Below, piece after piece: positions 10,877-19,168 of a stretch of 64,000 nt of DNA. Position numbers and translations under genes: made by a program. Each line of letters begins with the position of its first letter. The first letter of the stretch is position 1. The stretch comes from Nocardia ignorata NBRC 108230 (GTDB taxonomy: Bacteria > Actinomycetota > Actinomycetes > Mycobacteriales > Mycobacteriaceae), in assembly GCF_001612905.1 (NCBI RefSeq), contig NZ_BDBI01000008.1:62001-126000 (forward strand), written 5' to 3'. The notes under the pieces were generated by a model that saw only the letters and a program-made list of their open reading frames with translations, was not told the DNA's origin and ran no database searches.

Positions 10877-11674
10877 TCAGTCGTCGATGTGCAGTTCGGC
10901 GCCGAGGGCGGTGAAGGAGGTGGGAGTCATGCCGAACATGGCCCGGAACGTGTCACTCAGGTGCGAGGGTGAGGCGAAGCCCGCGTCGGTGGCCGCTCGG
11001 GTCAGGTCGTGGCCCTCGGTGAGTGCTTTCGCCACTCGCAGCATTCGCGCCCATTGGACATAGCGGCGGAAACTCGTGCCGGTCTGCTCGGCGAAGGTGC
11101 GCAGGAAGTACGAGGTGGAAAGCCCTGCGGCCAGGGCCTTTTCGGCCGCGCGTTGCTGCTGGGTCGGGTCGGCGCGGATCTGGGCGGCAGCGGCGGCGAT
11201 GCGGGGATCGCCGATCGTCGGGACCGGGACGCTGGCCAGATCGAGCACTCGATCGATATCGGGGTCGGGGGAGTTGCCCAGGTCGATCAGGTCGGCTTCG
11301 TTGCGCTGATCGGCGCTGAAACCGCCGATGTCGCGCGACATCCCGCCGAGACAACGGGTCATCCGGGACGAGGTCGGGTCGAAGAAACAGAACAGTCTTC
11401 GCCCGTCCGTGTCGAGAATGTGGTGGGTGACCCGGGCACGGAACAGGAAGCTGCGCGCGGTGACATCGGGAACGCCCGCCGCGCGGACCCGGAACGGCCC
11501 GTCCAAACCCACACCGAGACTCGCCACGGCGGTGGAATGCGGCCCCAGCGCCATACCGGGACCGATATAGACCGCGTGTCCGAGACGCAGCCACAGCCGT
11601 GCCGGTGCGGTGGCGGCCGCTGGATCAGTAGCGCACGTTTCTGGAAGTGCGGGCAACGCCATGCACGCGACCAT
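10877..11674 (-). CDS. AraC-family transcriptional regulator
   Basis: About 265 residues. The C-terminal AraC DNA-binding domain has KALAAGLSTSYFLRTFAEQT and LTRAATDAGFASPSHLSDTF as its two helix-turn-helices. The N-terminal half is a cupin-like sensor (HAVYIGPGMALGPHSTAVAS). The start is uncertain: GTG 11695, ATG 11674 or ATG 11662; 11674 is used because GGTGGA lies just upstream. It is divergent from the alpha/beta hydrolase at 11717, its most likely target. Confidence 0.82.
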   Translation of the reverse strand: MVACMALPALPETCATDPAAATAPARLWLRLGHAVYIGPGMALGPHSTAVASLGVGLDGPFRVRAAGVPDVTARSFLFRARVTHHILDTDGRRLFCFFDPTSSRMTRCLGGMSRDIGGFSADQRNEADLIDLGNSPDPDIDRVLDLASVPVPTIGDPRIAAAAAQIRADPTQQQRAAEKALAAGLSTSYFLRTFAEQTGTSFRRYVQWARMLRVAKALTEGHDLTRAATDAGFASPSHLSDTFRAMFGMTPTSFTALGAELHIDD

Positions 11675-11716
11675 ACATCCACCGATCGTCACCACCGTGC
11701 GAGATGTGGAGCAGAG

Positions 11717-12607
11717 ATGACGACAACCTTCGAACTGAACGAGGTCGGCGTCGACGGCGCGCGCCTAACCTATGCCGATGTGGGACAGGGTGATCCGCTG
11801 GTTCTGCTGCACGGCTGGCCGGAGAGCCACGCCGCGTGGCGGCATCAGATCGGGCCGCTGTCCCGATCGCGCCGGGTGATCGCCCCCGACTGGCAAGGCT
11901 GGGGCGCTTCGGCTCGTGACCTTCGGTTGAGCTGCGACTACGACACCGAGGTCGACCGGATCGCGCGACTGTTCGACGCGCTCGGCCTGGGCCGCGTCGA
12001 TCTGGCCTGTCACGACTACGGCGGTTTCCTCGGACTCGGGTTCGTGCAGCGATACCCCGACCGGGTCCAGCGTTTCGCGATCCTCAATTCCCGGGCTCAC
12101 CGCACCTTCACCACGCCGTACTACCAACTGTTCGGGCTGTTCTCCGCCGCGGCGCGACGCCCGCTGCTGCGCCCGCTCCTCACGGCACGAACGATCGGAC
12201 TCGTCCACCGCCTGGGATTGGCACAGTTCGTCCGCAACGGCTCGTTCGACACCCAACGCCTGGCCGGTTACCTCGATTTCCTGAACACCCGCGAAGGACG
12301 CCGCTGGTACGCCCATTTCTGGGCGGGCTACAGCGTCCGGGTGCGCCCGGAACTCGCGGCCGGGCTCGCCGCCATCCGCTGCCCCACCGCAGTGATCTGG
12401 GGCGACAAGGACCCGGCGATCCCGTTTCGCTATGCCGAAGACCTCGCCGCACACATCCCGCACGCGACTCTCGTCCGGATCGCCGGCGGACGTTTCATCA
12501 TGGAACAGCGTCCCGCCGAGGTCACCGAGGCATTGCAGGCATGGTTGCGCCGCCCCGTCGAAGGCGCCAGTTCCGTACTTTCAGGTACGGAAGACTATTC
12601 GACATAG
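11717..12607 (+). CDS. Alpha/beta hydrolase, epoxide hydrolase/haloalkane dehalogenase-like, catalytic His missing
   Basis: A 296-residue alpha/beta hydrolase. HGWPE (32-36) is the oxyanion-hole motif. The nucleophile elbow CHDYGG places Asp100, which puts the protein with epoxide hydrolases and haloalkane dehalogenases rather than Ser hydrolases. WGDKDP supplies an acidic residue at about 230. The catalytic His, normally in GGHF near the C-terminus, is Arg259 here (GGRFIMEQRP, codon CGT). Unless another His substitutes, normal turnover should be impaired. Inverted repeats overlap the 3' end. It precedes the MpaB gene by 55 bp. Confidence 0.85.
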   Translation: MTTTFELNEVGVDGARLTYADVGQGDPLVLLHGWPESHAAWRHQIGPLSRSRRVIAPDWQGWGASARDLRLSCDYDTEVDRIARLFDALGLGRVDLACHDYGGFLGLGFVQRYPDRVQRFAILNSRAHRTFTTPYYQLFGLFSAAARRPLLRPLLTARTIGLVHRLGLAQFVRNGSFDTQRLAGYLDFLNTREGRRWYAHFWAGYSVRVRPELAAGLAAIRCPTAVIWGDKDPAIPFRYAEDLAAHIPHATLVRIAGGRFIMEQRPAEVTEALQAWLRRPVEGASSVLSGTEDYST

Positions 12608-12630
12608 TATGGTCGACTGCGATCGCAGTC
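12571..12630. promoter_or_regulatory. Cluster of inverted repeats before the MpaB gene
   Basis: Three inverted repeats lie in 60 bp. TTCCGTAC-N6-GTACGGAA is at about 12571-12592, inside the hydrolase 3' end. ACTAT-N5-ATAGT follows at about 12594-12608. The perfect 16-bp palindrome GACTGCGATCGCAGTC is at 12615-12630. The last ends 32 bp before the MpaB GTG, which has AGGAGG at 12651-12656. These look like repressor operators rather than a terminator, and the TetR gene at 15057-15680 is the nearest candidate. The repeats are seen directly; the role is inferred. Confidence 0.55.
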
Positions 12631-12662
12631 AGCGGGTGGATGCTCACGTCAGGAGGCCCGGT

Positions 12663-13952
12663 GTGGCCGAATCCGTCGAAGGTCAGGTCGAATACCTTCA
12701 CGCCGGGGCAACGGTGAAGTGCCCCACTGCGTTTCGCTACTGGGAGGTGCGCGACGCCCCGCTCGTGCGGCGCCTCGAACGCGTCTTCACGGCCGTGACC
12801 AGGCAGCGGCTGTTCCCGACCGACGAACAGGCGATCGCCCTGTGCGAAGACCTGTTCGCCGGTGACCCGGTGGCCGAGCGGTTCGTCGCGGAGGTGATGC
12901 ACGGCGAGATCGGGCCTAAAGCCGGGCGCCGGATGCTGGAGCAGGCCCTGCGCGAGGGTATCGACGCGGTGCCGGAGGCGCCGGAATCGATGCGTGAACT
13001 GTTCGCCGAGTTCGAGACGGTGCCCGACTGGGTGGTGCCCGAACTCGTCGAGCAGGGTGCCGCGATCTGGCGGCGCTGGGGCACCATGCTGTTCAGTTTC
13101 GCCGGGGCCGAGACGCTCGAGATGTACACCGAGGCGGCGGTCGCCACGCCGCTGTCGCTGGCCGGTGGGTACGCGGGCGACAGCGCGCTGCGCCGGTTCC
13201 TCGAGACCTGCCGGTTCTGGATGGACGTCTCCGAGCGCGGCGCGCTGCTCACCGCCGGCTCGGCGGGCCGGGCCACCGCGCTGAAGGTGCGGGTCATGCA
13301 CGTGTCGGTGCGTGCGAAGGTCGCCGGTCATCCCGAATGGGACATCGAACGGTGGGGGCTACCGATCAGCCAGACCTACCAGATGCTGACCCTGCTGGCG
13401 GGCAGCGTGACGCCCGGGCTCGGTCTGTGGGCGCTGGGCTATCAGACGACACCGTCGGAAATCCGTGCGCTGCTGCACTTCCAGAAGTACATGGGCCACC
13501 TGCTCGGGGTCCGGCTGCGCTGGTATCCCGACACGGTTCTCGACGCACTGCGCGTGCTGGCGATGACCATCGCGTCGCGGTCCTACGACGCCGGACAGCA
13601 CGGGACCGAACTGATCGAGTCGTACCCGGCGGCGTTCGCGCCCCGCGACGGTCATCGCGGCCTGGCCCGGCTACGCGAGATGTACAACTTCCGGATCAAC
13701 TCGGTCTACGCCGCGATGTACATGGCTCCCGGTACGCGTCGGCACTACACCATGCCACCGGCGTTCCCGTGGATCCTCGTCCCGATCGTGCGCTTCCCGC
13801 TGATCACCGTGACGGAGCTCGTGCGCCGGTTCTGCCCGCCGTTCGCGCGGGCACACGAGAAACTCATGCTCGCCCATCGCGAGAACTGGTACCGAGCCCA
13901 GATGCGGGGACGCGAAGCCGCCTTCGACGCCGGCGGGGCCCTGCGCCGATGA
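12663..13952 (+). CDS. MpaB-family oxygenase (DUF2236)
   Basis: A 429-residue protein of the MpaB / latex-clearing-protein superfamily (DUF2236). Recognisable parts are VPDWVVPELVEQGAAIWRRW, then LSLAGGYAGDSALRRF and RVMHVSVRAKV, followed by the helical FQKYMGHLLGVRLRWYP region. Studied members are haem-dependent oxygenases acting on isoprenoid or aromatic side chains. The GTG at 12663 has AGGAGG 6 nt upstream, the best ribosome-binding site in the region. Its stop overlaps the next ATG by 4 bp, so it is coupled to the CrtC-like gene. Substrate unknown; an isoprenoid or lipid is plausible. Confidence 0.8.
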   Translation: MAESVEGQVEYLHAGATVKCPTAFRYWEVRDAPLVRRLERVFTAVTRQRLFPTDEQAIALCEDLFAGDPVAERFVAEVMHGEIGPKAGRRMLEQALREGIDAVPEAPESMRELFAEFETVPDWVVPELVEQGAAIWRRWGTMLFSFAGAETLEMYTEAAVATPLSLAGGYAGDSALRRFLETCRFWMDVSERGALLTAGSAGRATALKVRVMHVSVRAKVAGHPEWDIERWGLPISQTYQMLTLLAGSVTPGLGLWALGYQTTPSEIRALLHFQKYMGHLLGVRLRWYPDTVLDALRVLAMTIASRSYDAGQHGTELIESYPAAFAPRDGHRGLARLREMYNFRINSVYAAMYMAPGTRRHYTMPPAFPWILVPIVRFPLITVTELVRRFCPPFARAHEKLMLAHRENWYRAQMRGREAAFDAGGALRR

Positions 13953-15034
13953 ACCGACGGAAAGCGACCATGACTGCCACCGACATCGTCGAAGTATGGA
14001 ACGGGCCCGGCCGCGGCGACGGCGAGCTGACGCCGATCGAGCCGCACCACAACGCTTTTCATCCCGCCGCGAGCAGGCTCGCCTTCGAACACTGGTATTT
14101 CGACGCGCACCTCGACACCGGCCACGTGGTGATCGGCTTCCTGATCAAACGTCGCCCCGAGGACCTGCCACTGTCGCGACCCTGGGTGGAGATGATCGTC
14201 TACGCGCCCGACGGCACCCGCCGCCAGGTGTCGCGGCGGTATCCGCACTCGGCGGCCGCGTTCTCACCGGATGCCTGCGATGTGCGTATCGGTGACAACA
14301 CCGCCCGCACCGAATCGCATGACGACGGTCTGCCCACCCACCATCTGCGGATGGCGGAGGGTGGCTTGGTTTTCGACCTGCGGTTCCACAACGAGGTCCC
14401 CGGCTGGATGCCCGGCAAGGGCGAAACCCGTTTCGGCGGTAAGGATTCCTTCGGCTGGATGGTCGCCGCGCCCCGCGCGCGAGTGACCGGGACCATCGAG
14501 CTCGACGGCGCACGGCACGAGGTCACCGGACGTGGCTACCACGACCACAACTGGGGCGTCGGTGACATGAAGAAGATCATCGAGCGCTGGCACTGGGGCC
14601 GGTTGTACGTGGAGGACTACTCGCTGCTGTTCGCCTCGGTGCTCACCCAGCAGCGCAAGGGCGGCCACGAGATCAACCCGTTGATGCTGGCCGACCACGC
14701 CGACATCGTGCTGTCCACCGGCGAGACAGTACTCACCGAGGGCCCCGCCCGCTTCGACGCCACCGCGGGCCGCACCTACCCCGAATGGGTCGAACTGCGG
14801 GTGCCCGGGCGACTCGAACTGCGCTTGGACATCACCCGGGTCATCCACGCCCACGATCTGCTCGACGATCTGCCGGTCGTGCGTTCACCACTGGTCAAGC
14901 CGCTTGTACACCGGCTCGTCGGGCACCCCGGCTACTTCCGGTTCGAGTCGACCTTCGAGCTGAGCGTGCACACCGGCAACGGCACCGCACAGCGGGACGG
15001 AACGACGCTGCACGAACTGGTCGCACTGACCTGA
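13949..15034 (+). CDS. CrtC/AttH-like lipocalin-fold hydratase
   Basis: A 361-residue protein resembling the hydroxyneurosporene synthase / AttH family, two consecutive lipocalin-like barrels. The diagnostic motif GYHDHNWG is at 196-203, and HHNAFHP and AFEHWYFDAHLD lie near the N-terminus. CrtC members hydrate carotenoid double bonds; other members act in secondary metabolism. The ATG at 13949 is taken because it overlaps the MpaB stop (ATGA); a second ATG at 13970 is possible. Pairing with an MpaB oxygenase suggests successive modification of one hydrophobic substrate. The crt genes lie over 40 kb away, so a link to them is speculative. Confidence 0.72.
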   Translation: MNRRKATMTATDIVEVWNGPGRGDGELTPIEPHHNAFHPAASRLAFEHWYFDAHLDTGHVVIGFLIKRRPEDLPLSRPWVEMIVYAPDGTRRQVSRRYPHSAAAFSPDACDVRIGDNTARTESHDDGLPTHHLRMAEGGLVFDLRFHNEVPGWMPGKGETRFGGKDSFGWMVAAPRARVTGTIELDGARHEVTGRGYHDHNWGVGDMKKIIERWHWGRLYVEDYSLLFASVLTQQRKGGHEINPLMLADHADIVLSTGETVLTEGPARFDATAGRTYPEWVELRVPGRLELRLDITRVIHAHDLLDDLPVVRSPLVKPLVHRLVGHPGYFRFESTFELSVHTGNGTAQRDGTTLHELVALT

Positions 15035-15056
15035 GCGCCGCCGCGGAAATGCGGGA

Positions 15057-15680
15057 TCAGCACCGCGGCCCGGCACTGGTGATGAACCGGAAGAACTCCC
15101 GACGCTGATCCGCGGTGGGCACCGGCAGATTCTGATTGCCGTGCACGAAACCGATGCCCGCGAAGCACATCAGCCCGGCCCGCATCTCCGACTGTTCGGG
15201 CGAGAACCCCAGCTCGATCAGGGCTTTGGACAGGGTGTGGAAGATCCGCTGATCCAGTGCCTTCACCGCCTCGGCCACCTTGGCGTTGGTGCGTGCCCAG
15301 TCGCGGACCGCGAGCTCGATCTGCCAGACCCGCTCCTCGGTGAGCAACGCGCCCATGCGTTCCAGGCGTTGCTCGACGGGCAGTTCGTCGAGGTCGTGGA
15401 AGCCGCGGGCGGCGTCGTTGTGATCGGCGCACCAGAACTGCGCTGTCGTCTCGAGCAGCTGGTCGATGCCGTCGAAGTGCCAGTAGAAGCTGCCTTTGGT
15501 GACCCCGAGTTCCTCGCAGACCTTGGCGATGGTGACGGCTCCGACGCCGTCACGCAGCAGCACCCGCAACGCCGCGTTCGTCCAGTCCTCGACACCGAGC
15601 CTGCGGGCCGCTTTCCGGGCCGCCGCTTTGCGTTTGGACACCGGCGCCGGCGGTCGGGAATTCCCGGGCTCGTCGATCAT
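15057..15680 (-). CDS. TetR-family transcriptional regulator
   Basis: A 207-residue TetR protein. The helix-turn-helix is VTIAKVCEELGVTKGSFYWH at about residues 50-69, preceded by a basic stretch (SKRKAAARKAARR). The ATG at 15680 is chosen because GAGAGGAGA lies upstream. It is convergent with the MpaB/CrtC-like pair and is a candidate controller of it. CGGACAGTGT, about 52 bp upstream of the start (15732-15741), matches a half of the palindrome in front of the FAD monooxygenase at 18991, suggesting shared or cross regulation. Confidence 0.88.
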   Translation of the reverse strand: MIDEPGNSRPPAPVSKRKAAARKAARRLGVEDWTNAALRVLLRDGVGAVTIAKVCEELGVTKGSFYWHFDGIDQLLETTAQFWCADHNDAARGFHDLDELPVEQRLERMGALLTEERVWQIELAVRDWARTNAKVAEAVKALDQRIFHTLSKALIELGFSPEQSEMRAGLMCFAGIGFVHGNQNLPVPTADQRREFFRFITSAGPRC

Positions 15681-15791
15681 GGCCGTCTCCTCTCGGCATC
15701 GCGGGCGGTCTACCGTTCGGTCCGCGGTCACCGGACAGTGTTTCACGGAGCCGGCCTGCCACGTGCCGATGGTGTGGGCGCGCTGACCGAA

Positions 15792-17567
15792 TCAGCTGTC
15801 GAGCAGGTGCGGCAGTCCGGCTCGGAAGCGGTCGGCGTCGACGGCTTTGGCACCGGCGAAGACGGGCAGGTCGACCAGCGGGAAGCGGGTTGCCCGGCTG
15901 CCCGGATCGTCGGCCGAGTCGAGAACCGCATTGGCCGCGGCGCGCCCGGATTCGTTGGCCCCCTCCATCGTCGCCAGGTCGATATGGCTGCGGATGTGGT
16001 CGCCGCCGAAATAGAGGTTCGGAATCGCGCAGTGCGCGTCGGGCCGGTTGTCGTAGGACCCGACCGTATTGACCAAGAGCGGCGTCTCGTTGTGAATGCC
16101 GTTCCCGGACCAGGTGATGCCGGGATCCAGGTGCCAGGAGTGGATGTCCTCGTCGCGCAACCAGCCGGTGCCGGTGTTGAGCCAGGTCGTGAGCTGCGCC
16201 CACACCTCCGCCGCGATCTCCTCGGCACCGCACTCCTTGGCGGTGCGCCCGTAGAGGATCCCGGGGGTGTCCCAGTCGGAGATGTCGACCGACAGGCATT
16301 CCACGACGGAGCCGTCGCCGTAGGTCGCGGCGAAATCTCCCACCCACATCGGTGCCTGGCGCAGCGCGGTGATCGCCCACGGTGACCCGAGTGCGGCGAT
16401 GTGGCCCTCGGGGATGTCGGTGGGGCGGCGCAGGAAGTACTGGATGCCGACCATCCAGTCCGTGACCAGCTCGCGCATCCCGGCCAAGCGTGGGTCGGCG
16501 TCGAGGATGGCCGGGCTCAGCAGGTCGACCACCCGGTCGACGGGAACGGCGCAGATGTAGTGATCCGCGGTCACCGTGGTCGTGCCCCCGCCACCGGTCA
16601 CCGTGGCCGACTCGATCCGGCCGCCGGCCAGCCGCAACGAGGTCACGGCCCGGCCCAGGACGAACCGGACGCCGAGAGAACGTAGATACGCCACCCACGG
16701 ATCGATCCACGCGGCGTTGGTCGGCCGGTTGAGGATGCGGTCCACCCCGCCGGAGAACTCCGGAACGAGCCCCGTGCCTGCCAGGACGAGTGCCTCGCCG
16801 ATGGTGCCGATCGTGCGCGCCGAACTGGTCTGCGGTTTGGCGGCCACGGTGATCCGGGTCAGCGCGCTGACCAGGTACTTGCGATAGGCAGCCGACTTGC
16901 CCTCAGCCCGCATGATCTGTTCCCAGGTGACGTACTCCCACTGCCCGAAGCGACGTTCCGTGCTCGAGGTGAACCACATGGCCATCTGTTTGGCGAAGAA
17001 GGCCAGTTCGTGGGCGGGCAGGTCGGGAATGAACCGCAGCGAACCGATGACGCTGTTCTGGATCACCTGCGGGGTCAGCTGGGTGAGGCCGCCCGGTTCG
17101 ACAGGAAGGAAGATCGGCGCGGTGTTCTCGAAACCGGCGACCGTGCCCTCGACCCGCACGAGATTGTCGAGCACGCCGTTCGGGTTGCCCGGGAACGGGA
17201 TTCGGCTCATCGTATCGGGGACATTGCGGTAACAGCCGGGAAAGAAGCGGAAGCCGTGCTCGCCGGGCAGATCCTGCCTACCCGGGCCGGCCGTGCCGGG
17301 AACGCCGAGGCTGCGGGCTTTGCCGCCCAGATGAGCGGGTTCGTAGACGGTCACGTCGTAGCCGCGTTCGGCCAGTTCATGCGCCGCGCTCAGGCCCGCC
17401 ATCCCGCCACCGAAGATCGCGACGGTTCTGCCCGTCGTTCGCAGCAGCGGCGAGCGTGGGCCGGGGGCGGCGCCCACCGTGGGTGCCGGGACGGCCAGCG
17501 CGGCACCGACAGCCAGCCCGGCTCGCAGGGCTGTGCGGCGGGTGCAGGTGAACGGGCTATCGGACAT
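15792..17567 (-). CDS. Tat-exported FAD-dependent amine-oxidase/desaturase-like protein
   Basis: A 591-residue flavoprotein. Residues 1-34 form a twin-arginine signal (Arg10-Arg11 in TCTRRTALRAG, then an Ala-rich core), so it is probably exported folded. The FAD dinucleotide-binding motif AIFGGGMAGLSAAHEL is at about 50-65. The C-terminal NLYFGGDHIRSHIDLATMEG is the second FAD-contact region of the flavin amine oxidase / phytoene-desaturase superfamily. It resembles HpnE-like isoprenoid oxidoreductases, but the substrate is unknown. It overlaps the start-proximal neighbour by 11 bp, so the two FAD enzymes form one operon. Confidence 0.82.
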   Translation of the reverse strand: MSDSPFTCTRRTALRAGLAVGAALAVPAPTVGAAPGPRSPLLRTTGRTVAIFGGGMAGLSAAHELAERGYDVTVYEPAHLGGKARSLGVPGTAGPGRQDLPGEHGFRFFPGCYRNVPDTMSRIPFPGNPNGVLDNLVRVEGTVAGFENTAPIFLPVEPGGLTQLTPQVIQNSVIGSLRFIPDLPAHELAFFAKQMAMWFTSSTERRFGQWEYVTWEQIMRAEGKSAAYRKYLVSALTRITVAAKPQTSSARTIGTIGEALVLAGTGLVPEFSGGVDRILNRPTNAAWIDPWVAYLRSLGVRFVLGRAVTSLRLAGGRIESATVTGGGGTTTVTADHYICAVPVDRVVDLLSPAILDADPRLAGMRELVTDWMVGIQYFLRRPTDIPEGHIAALGSPWAITALRQAPMWVGDFAATYGDGSVVECLSVDISDWDTPGILYGRTAKECGAEEIAAEVWAQLTTWLNTGTGWLRDEDIHSWHLDPGITWSGNGIHNETPLLVNTVGSYDNRPDAHCAIPNLYFGGDHIRSHIDLATMEGANESGRAAANAVLDSADDPGSRATRFPLVDLPVFAGAKAVDADRFRAGLPHLLDS

Positions 17568-18966
17568 GCTGAGCTCCGGATGTCGCAGAGGTGATCAGGG
17601 TGGGCGTCGACAACCGAGGGGGAATGCCGCGCAACGTGGTTCGCGTCATCTGTCGTTCGGCGACCGCGTCGCGGATCTCGCGCACCATGTCGGCGAGGAC
17701 GGCGGGAACCTGATCGCGTTGATGGCGCAGCGCGTCCCAGCCGAGCCGCAACGCGCGAACCGGGGTGTAGAGATCGGCGGGTGTGCGCGTGCGCGAGAAG
17801 ATGCCGGTGGTGATCTCGGCCAGCTCGCTGTCCACCTCGGCGCTGCGGTAGAGCTCGATCTCCAAGGGCCGCATGGCCTCGCCGCGGGCGAGCCGGTTGG
17901 TCCAGTGGAAGATGTCGCGGCACTCGATCACCCGCGCGCGCTCCCACTGTGCCAGTGCCGCATCCAGATCGGCCGGGTCGTCGAGGACATCGGTGACGGC
18001 TTCGGCCAGCCGCCGGCCGTAGTGCAGTGCGTCGCGGATCCCCTGCGCGGTGACGGGATCCTTGAAATGGCCCGCGTCGCCGGGCAGCGCCCAGCCGGGG
18101 CCCGCGGAACGGCGGAAGTACGAGGCGATGCCGACGGCCGACCGGACGCGCCCGACTCGTTCGCAACCGCGTAGCCGGTCGAGCAGCCCCGGAATCCGTT
18201 GAACCGCCGAGGAATAGCGGTGCTCGGCCACGCCCGGGCCGAGTTTGCCCTCGGCGCGTGGCGGTTGCACCAGGCTCAGTACGAGACCGTCGTCACAGGG
18301 GAACGCGGTGCCCAGATCCGCCCCGACCCGCCACTGCGCGGCGATGTGGCGTGCGGCATCGGGCGAGTCACGCCAATAGGCGAAATAGCAGTCACGGCCG
18401 CTGGGCACCGTCAGGAACGGCTCCTCCGCCCCGATCGCGCGGGCGACGGTGCTGCGCCGCCCGTCCGCACCGACTACCAGCGCCGCCCTGATCTCGGTGA
18501 CAGCGCCCGCGCTGTCGCTGTAACGCACACCGGCGCAGCGGTTTCCGTCGAAGACCACTGACTGCACCCGGCATCTCGGCCGCACGTCGGCGCCCGCCGC
18601 GATCACCGCCCGCACGAGCACTCCGTCGAGTCCGGTCCGCCGCACGCACATCGCGTAGTCGATGCCGTCGACCGGCTGGAACGCCGACCCGATACCGAAT
18701 CCCGCGCCTTCGGCGTAGGCGTGGGTCAGCTGGGGCGCGCCGAGCGCGGCCACCTCGGGAAGGACGCCCAGTCGCTGGAGTTCGGCCATGCCCGCGGGCC
18801 AGAGCAGATGCGTGGACAACGTATCCGAGGGCAGGGGGGCGGAATCCAGGACGATCACTCGTCGACCGGCCGCGGCCAAGGGCAGCGCTGTCGCGGAGCC
18901 GGCGCAGCGCGCACCGACCACGACGACATCGGCGGACTCGATGCTGGGGACGGGGGAAGGGGTCAT
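17557..18966 (-). CDS. FAD-dependent monooxygenase / geranylgeranyl-reductase-like
   Basis: A 469-residue flavoprotein of the PHBH fold. The Rossmann motif DVVVVGARCAGSATALPLA lies near the N-terminus. GADGRRSTVARAIG and GWALPGDAGHFKDPVTAQGI are the second and third FAD motifs. It resembles the group annotated as geranylgeranyl reductases or FAD-dependent monooxygenases. ATG 18966 (CGAGGCGG upstream) is preferred to ATG 18984. A perfect TetR-type palindrome lies 25 bp upstream, and the gene runs divergently from the TetR at 19169. It forms an operon with the Tat-exported FAD enzyme. Confidence 0.82.
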   Translation of the reverse strand: MTPSPVPSIESADVVVVGARCAGSATALPLAAAGRRVIVLDSAPLPSDTLSTHLLWPAGMAELQRLGVLPEVAALGAPQLTHAYAEGAGFGIGSAFQPVDGIDYAMCVRRTGLDGVLVRAVIAAGADVRPRCRVQSVVFDGNRCAGVRYSDSAGAVTEIRAALVVGADGRRSTVARAIGAEEPFLTVPSGRDCYFAYWRDSPDAARHIAAQWRVGADLGTAFPCDDGLVLSLVQPPRAEGKLGPGVAEHRYSSAVQRIPGLLDRLRGCERVGRVRSAVGIASYFRRSAGPGWALPGDAGHFKDPVTAQGIRDALHYGRRLAEAVTDVLDDPADLDAALAQWERARVIECRDIFHWTNRLARGEAMRPLEIELYRSAEVDSELAEITTGIFSRTRTPADLYTPVRALRLGWDALRHQRDQVPAVLADMVREIRDAVAERQMTRTTLRGIPPRLSTPTLITSATSGAQHVR

Positions 18967-18990
18967 GTGAGCCGCCTCGGTCATCGAGTC

Positions 18991-19007
18991 TCGGACAGTG
19001 TGTCCGA
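18991..19007. promoter_or_regulatory. TetR-type operator TCGGACA-GTG-TGTCCGA
   Basis: A perfect inverted repeat with 7-bp arms and a 3-bp centre. It lies between the divergent FAD monooxygenase (start 18966) and TetR gene (start 19169). Position and symmetry are those of an operator for the adjacent TetR. A half-site plus flank (CGGACAGTGT) recurs at 15732-15741. Confidence 0.7.
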
Positions 19008-19168
19008 TAGAATGATGAGCTGCGTCACATCCCGAGTCAATACCGCACGGCCACAAGATGTTTGCCGGAGGTGTACCGCTCCCGGGAGCGAAATACGCGG
19101 CGCGGCAGGCACAATGAGGGCATGCCACCTGCACACGAGCGCGGCGCCGAGCGGGATCCAGGGCTCCG

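Noticed and set aside
12432..12662. Upstream extension of the MpaB reading frame
   Set aside because: It overlaps the hydrolase gene and the inverted repeats, and AGGAGG lies 6 nt before GTG 12663.
15040..15080. GCCGCGG/CCGCGGC inverted repeat after the CrtC-like gene
   Set aside because: The arms are short, G/C-only and about 20 nt apart; not convincing as a terminator.
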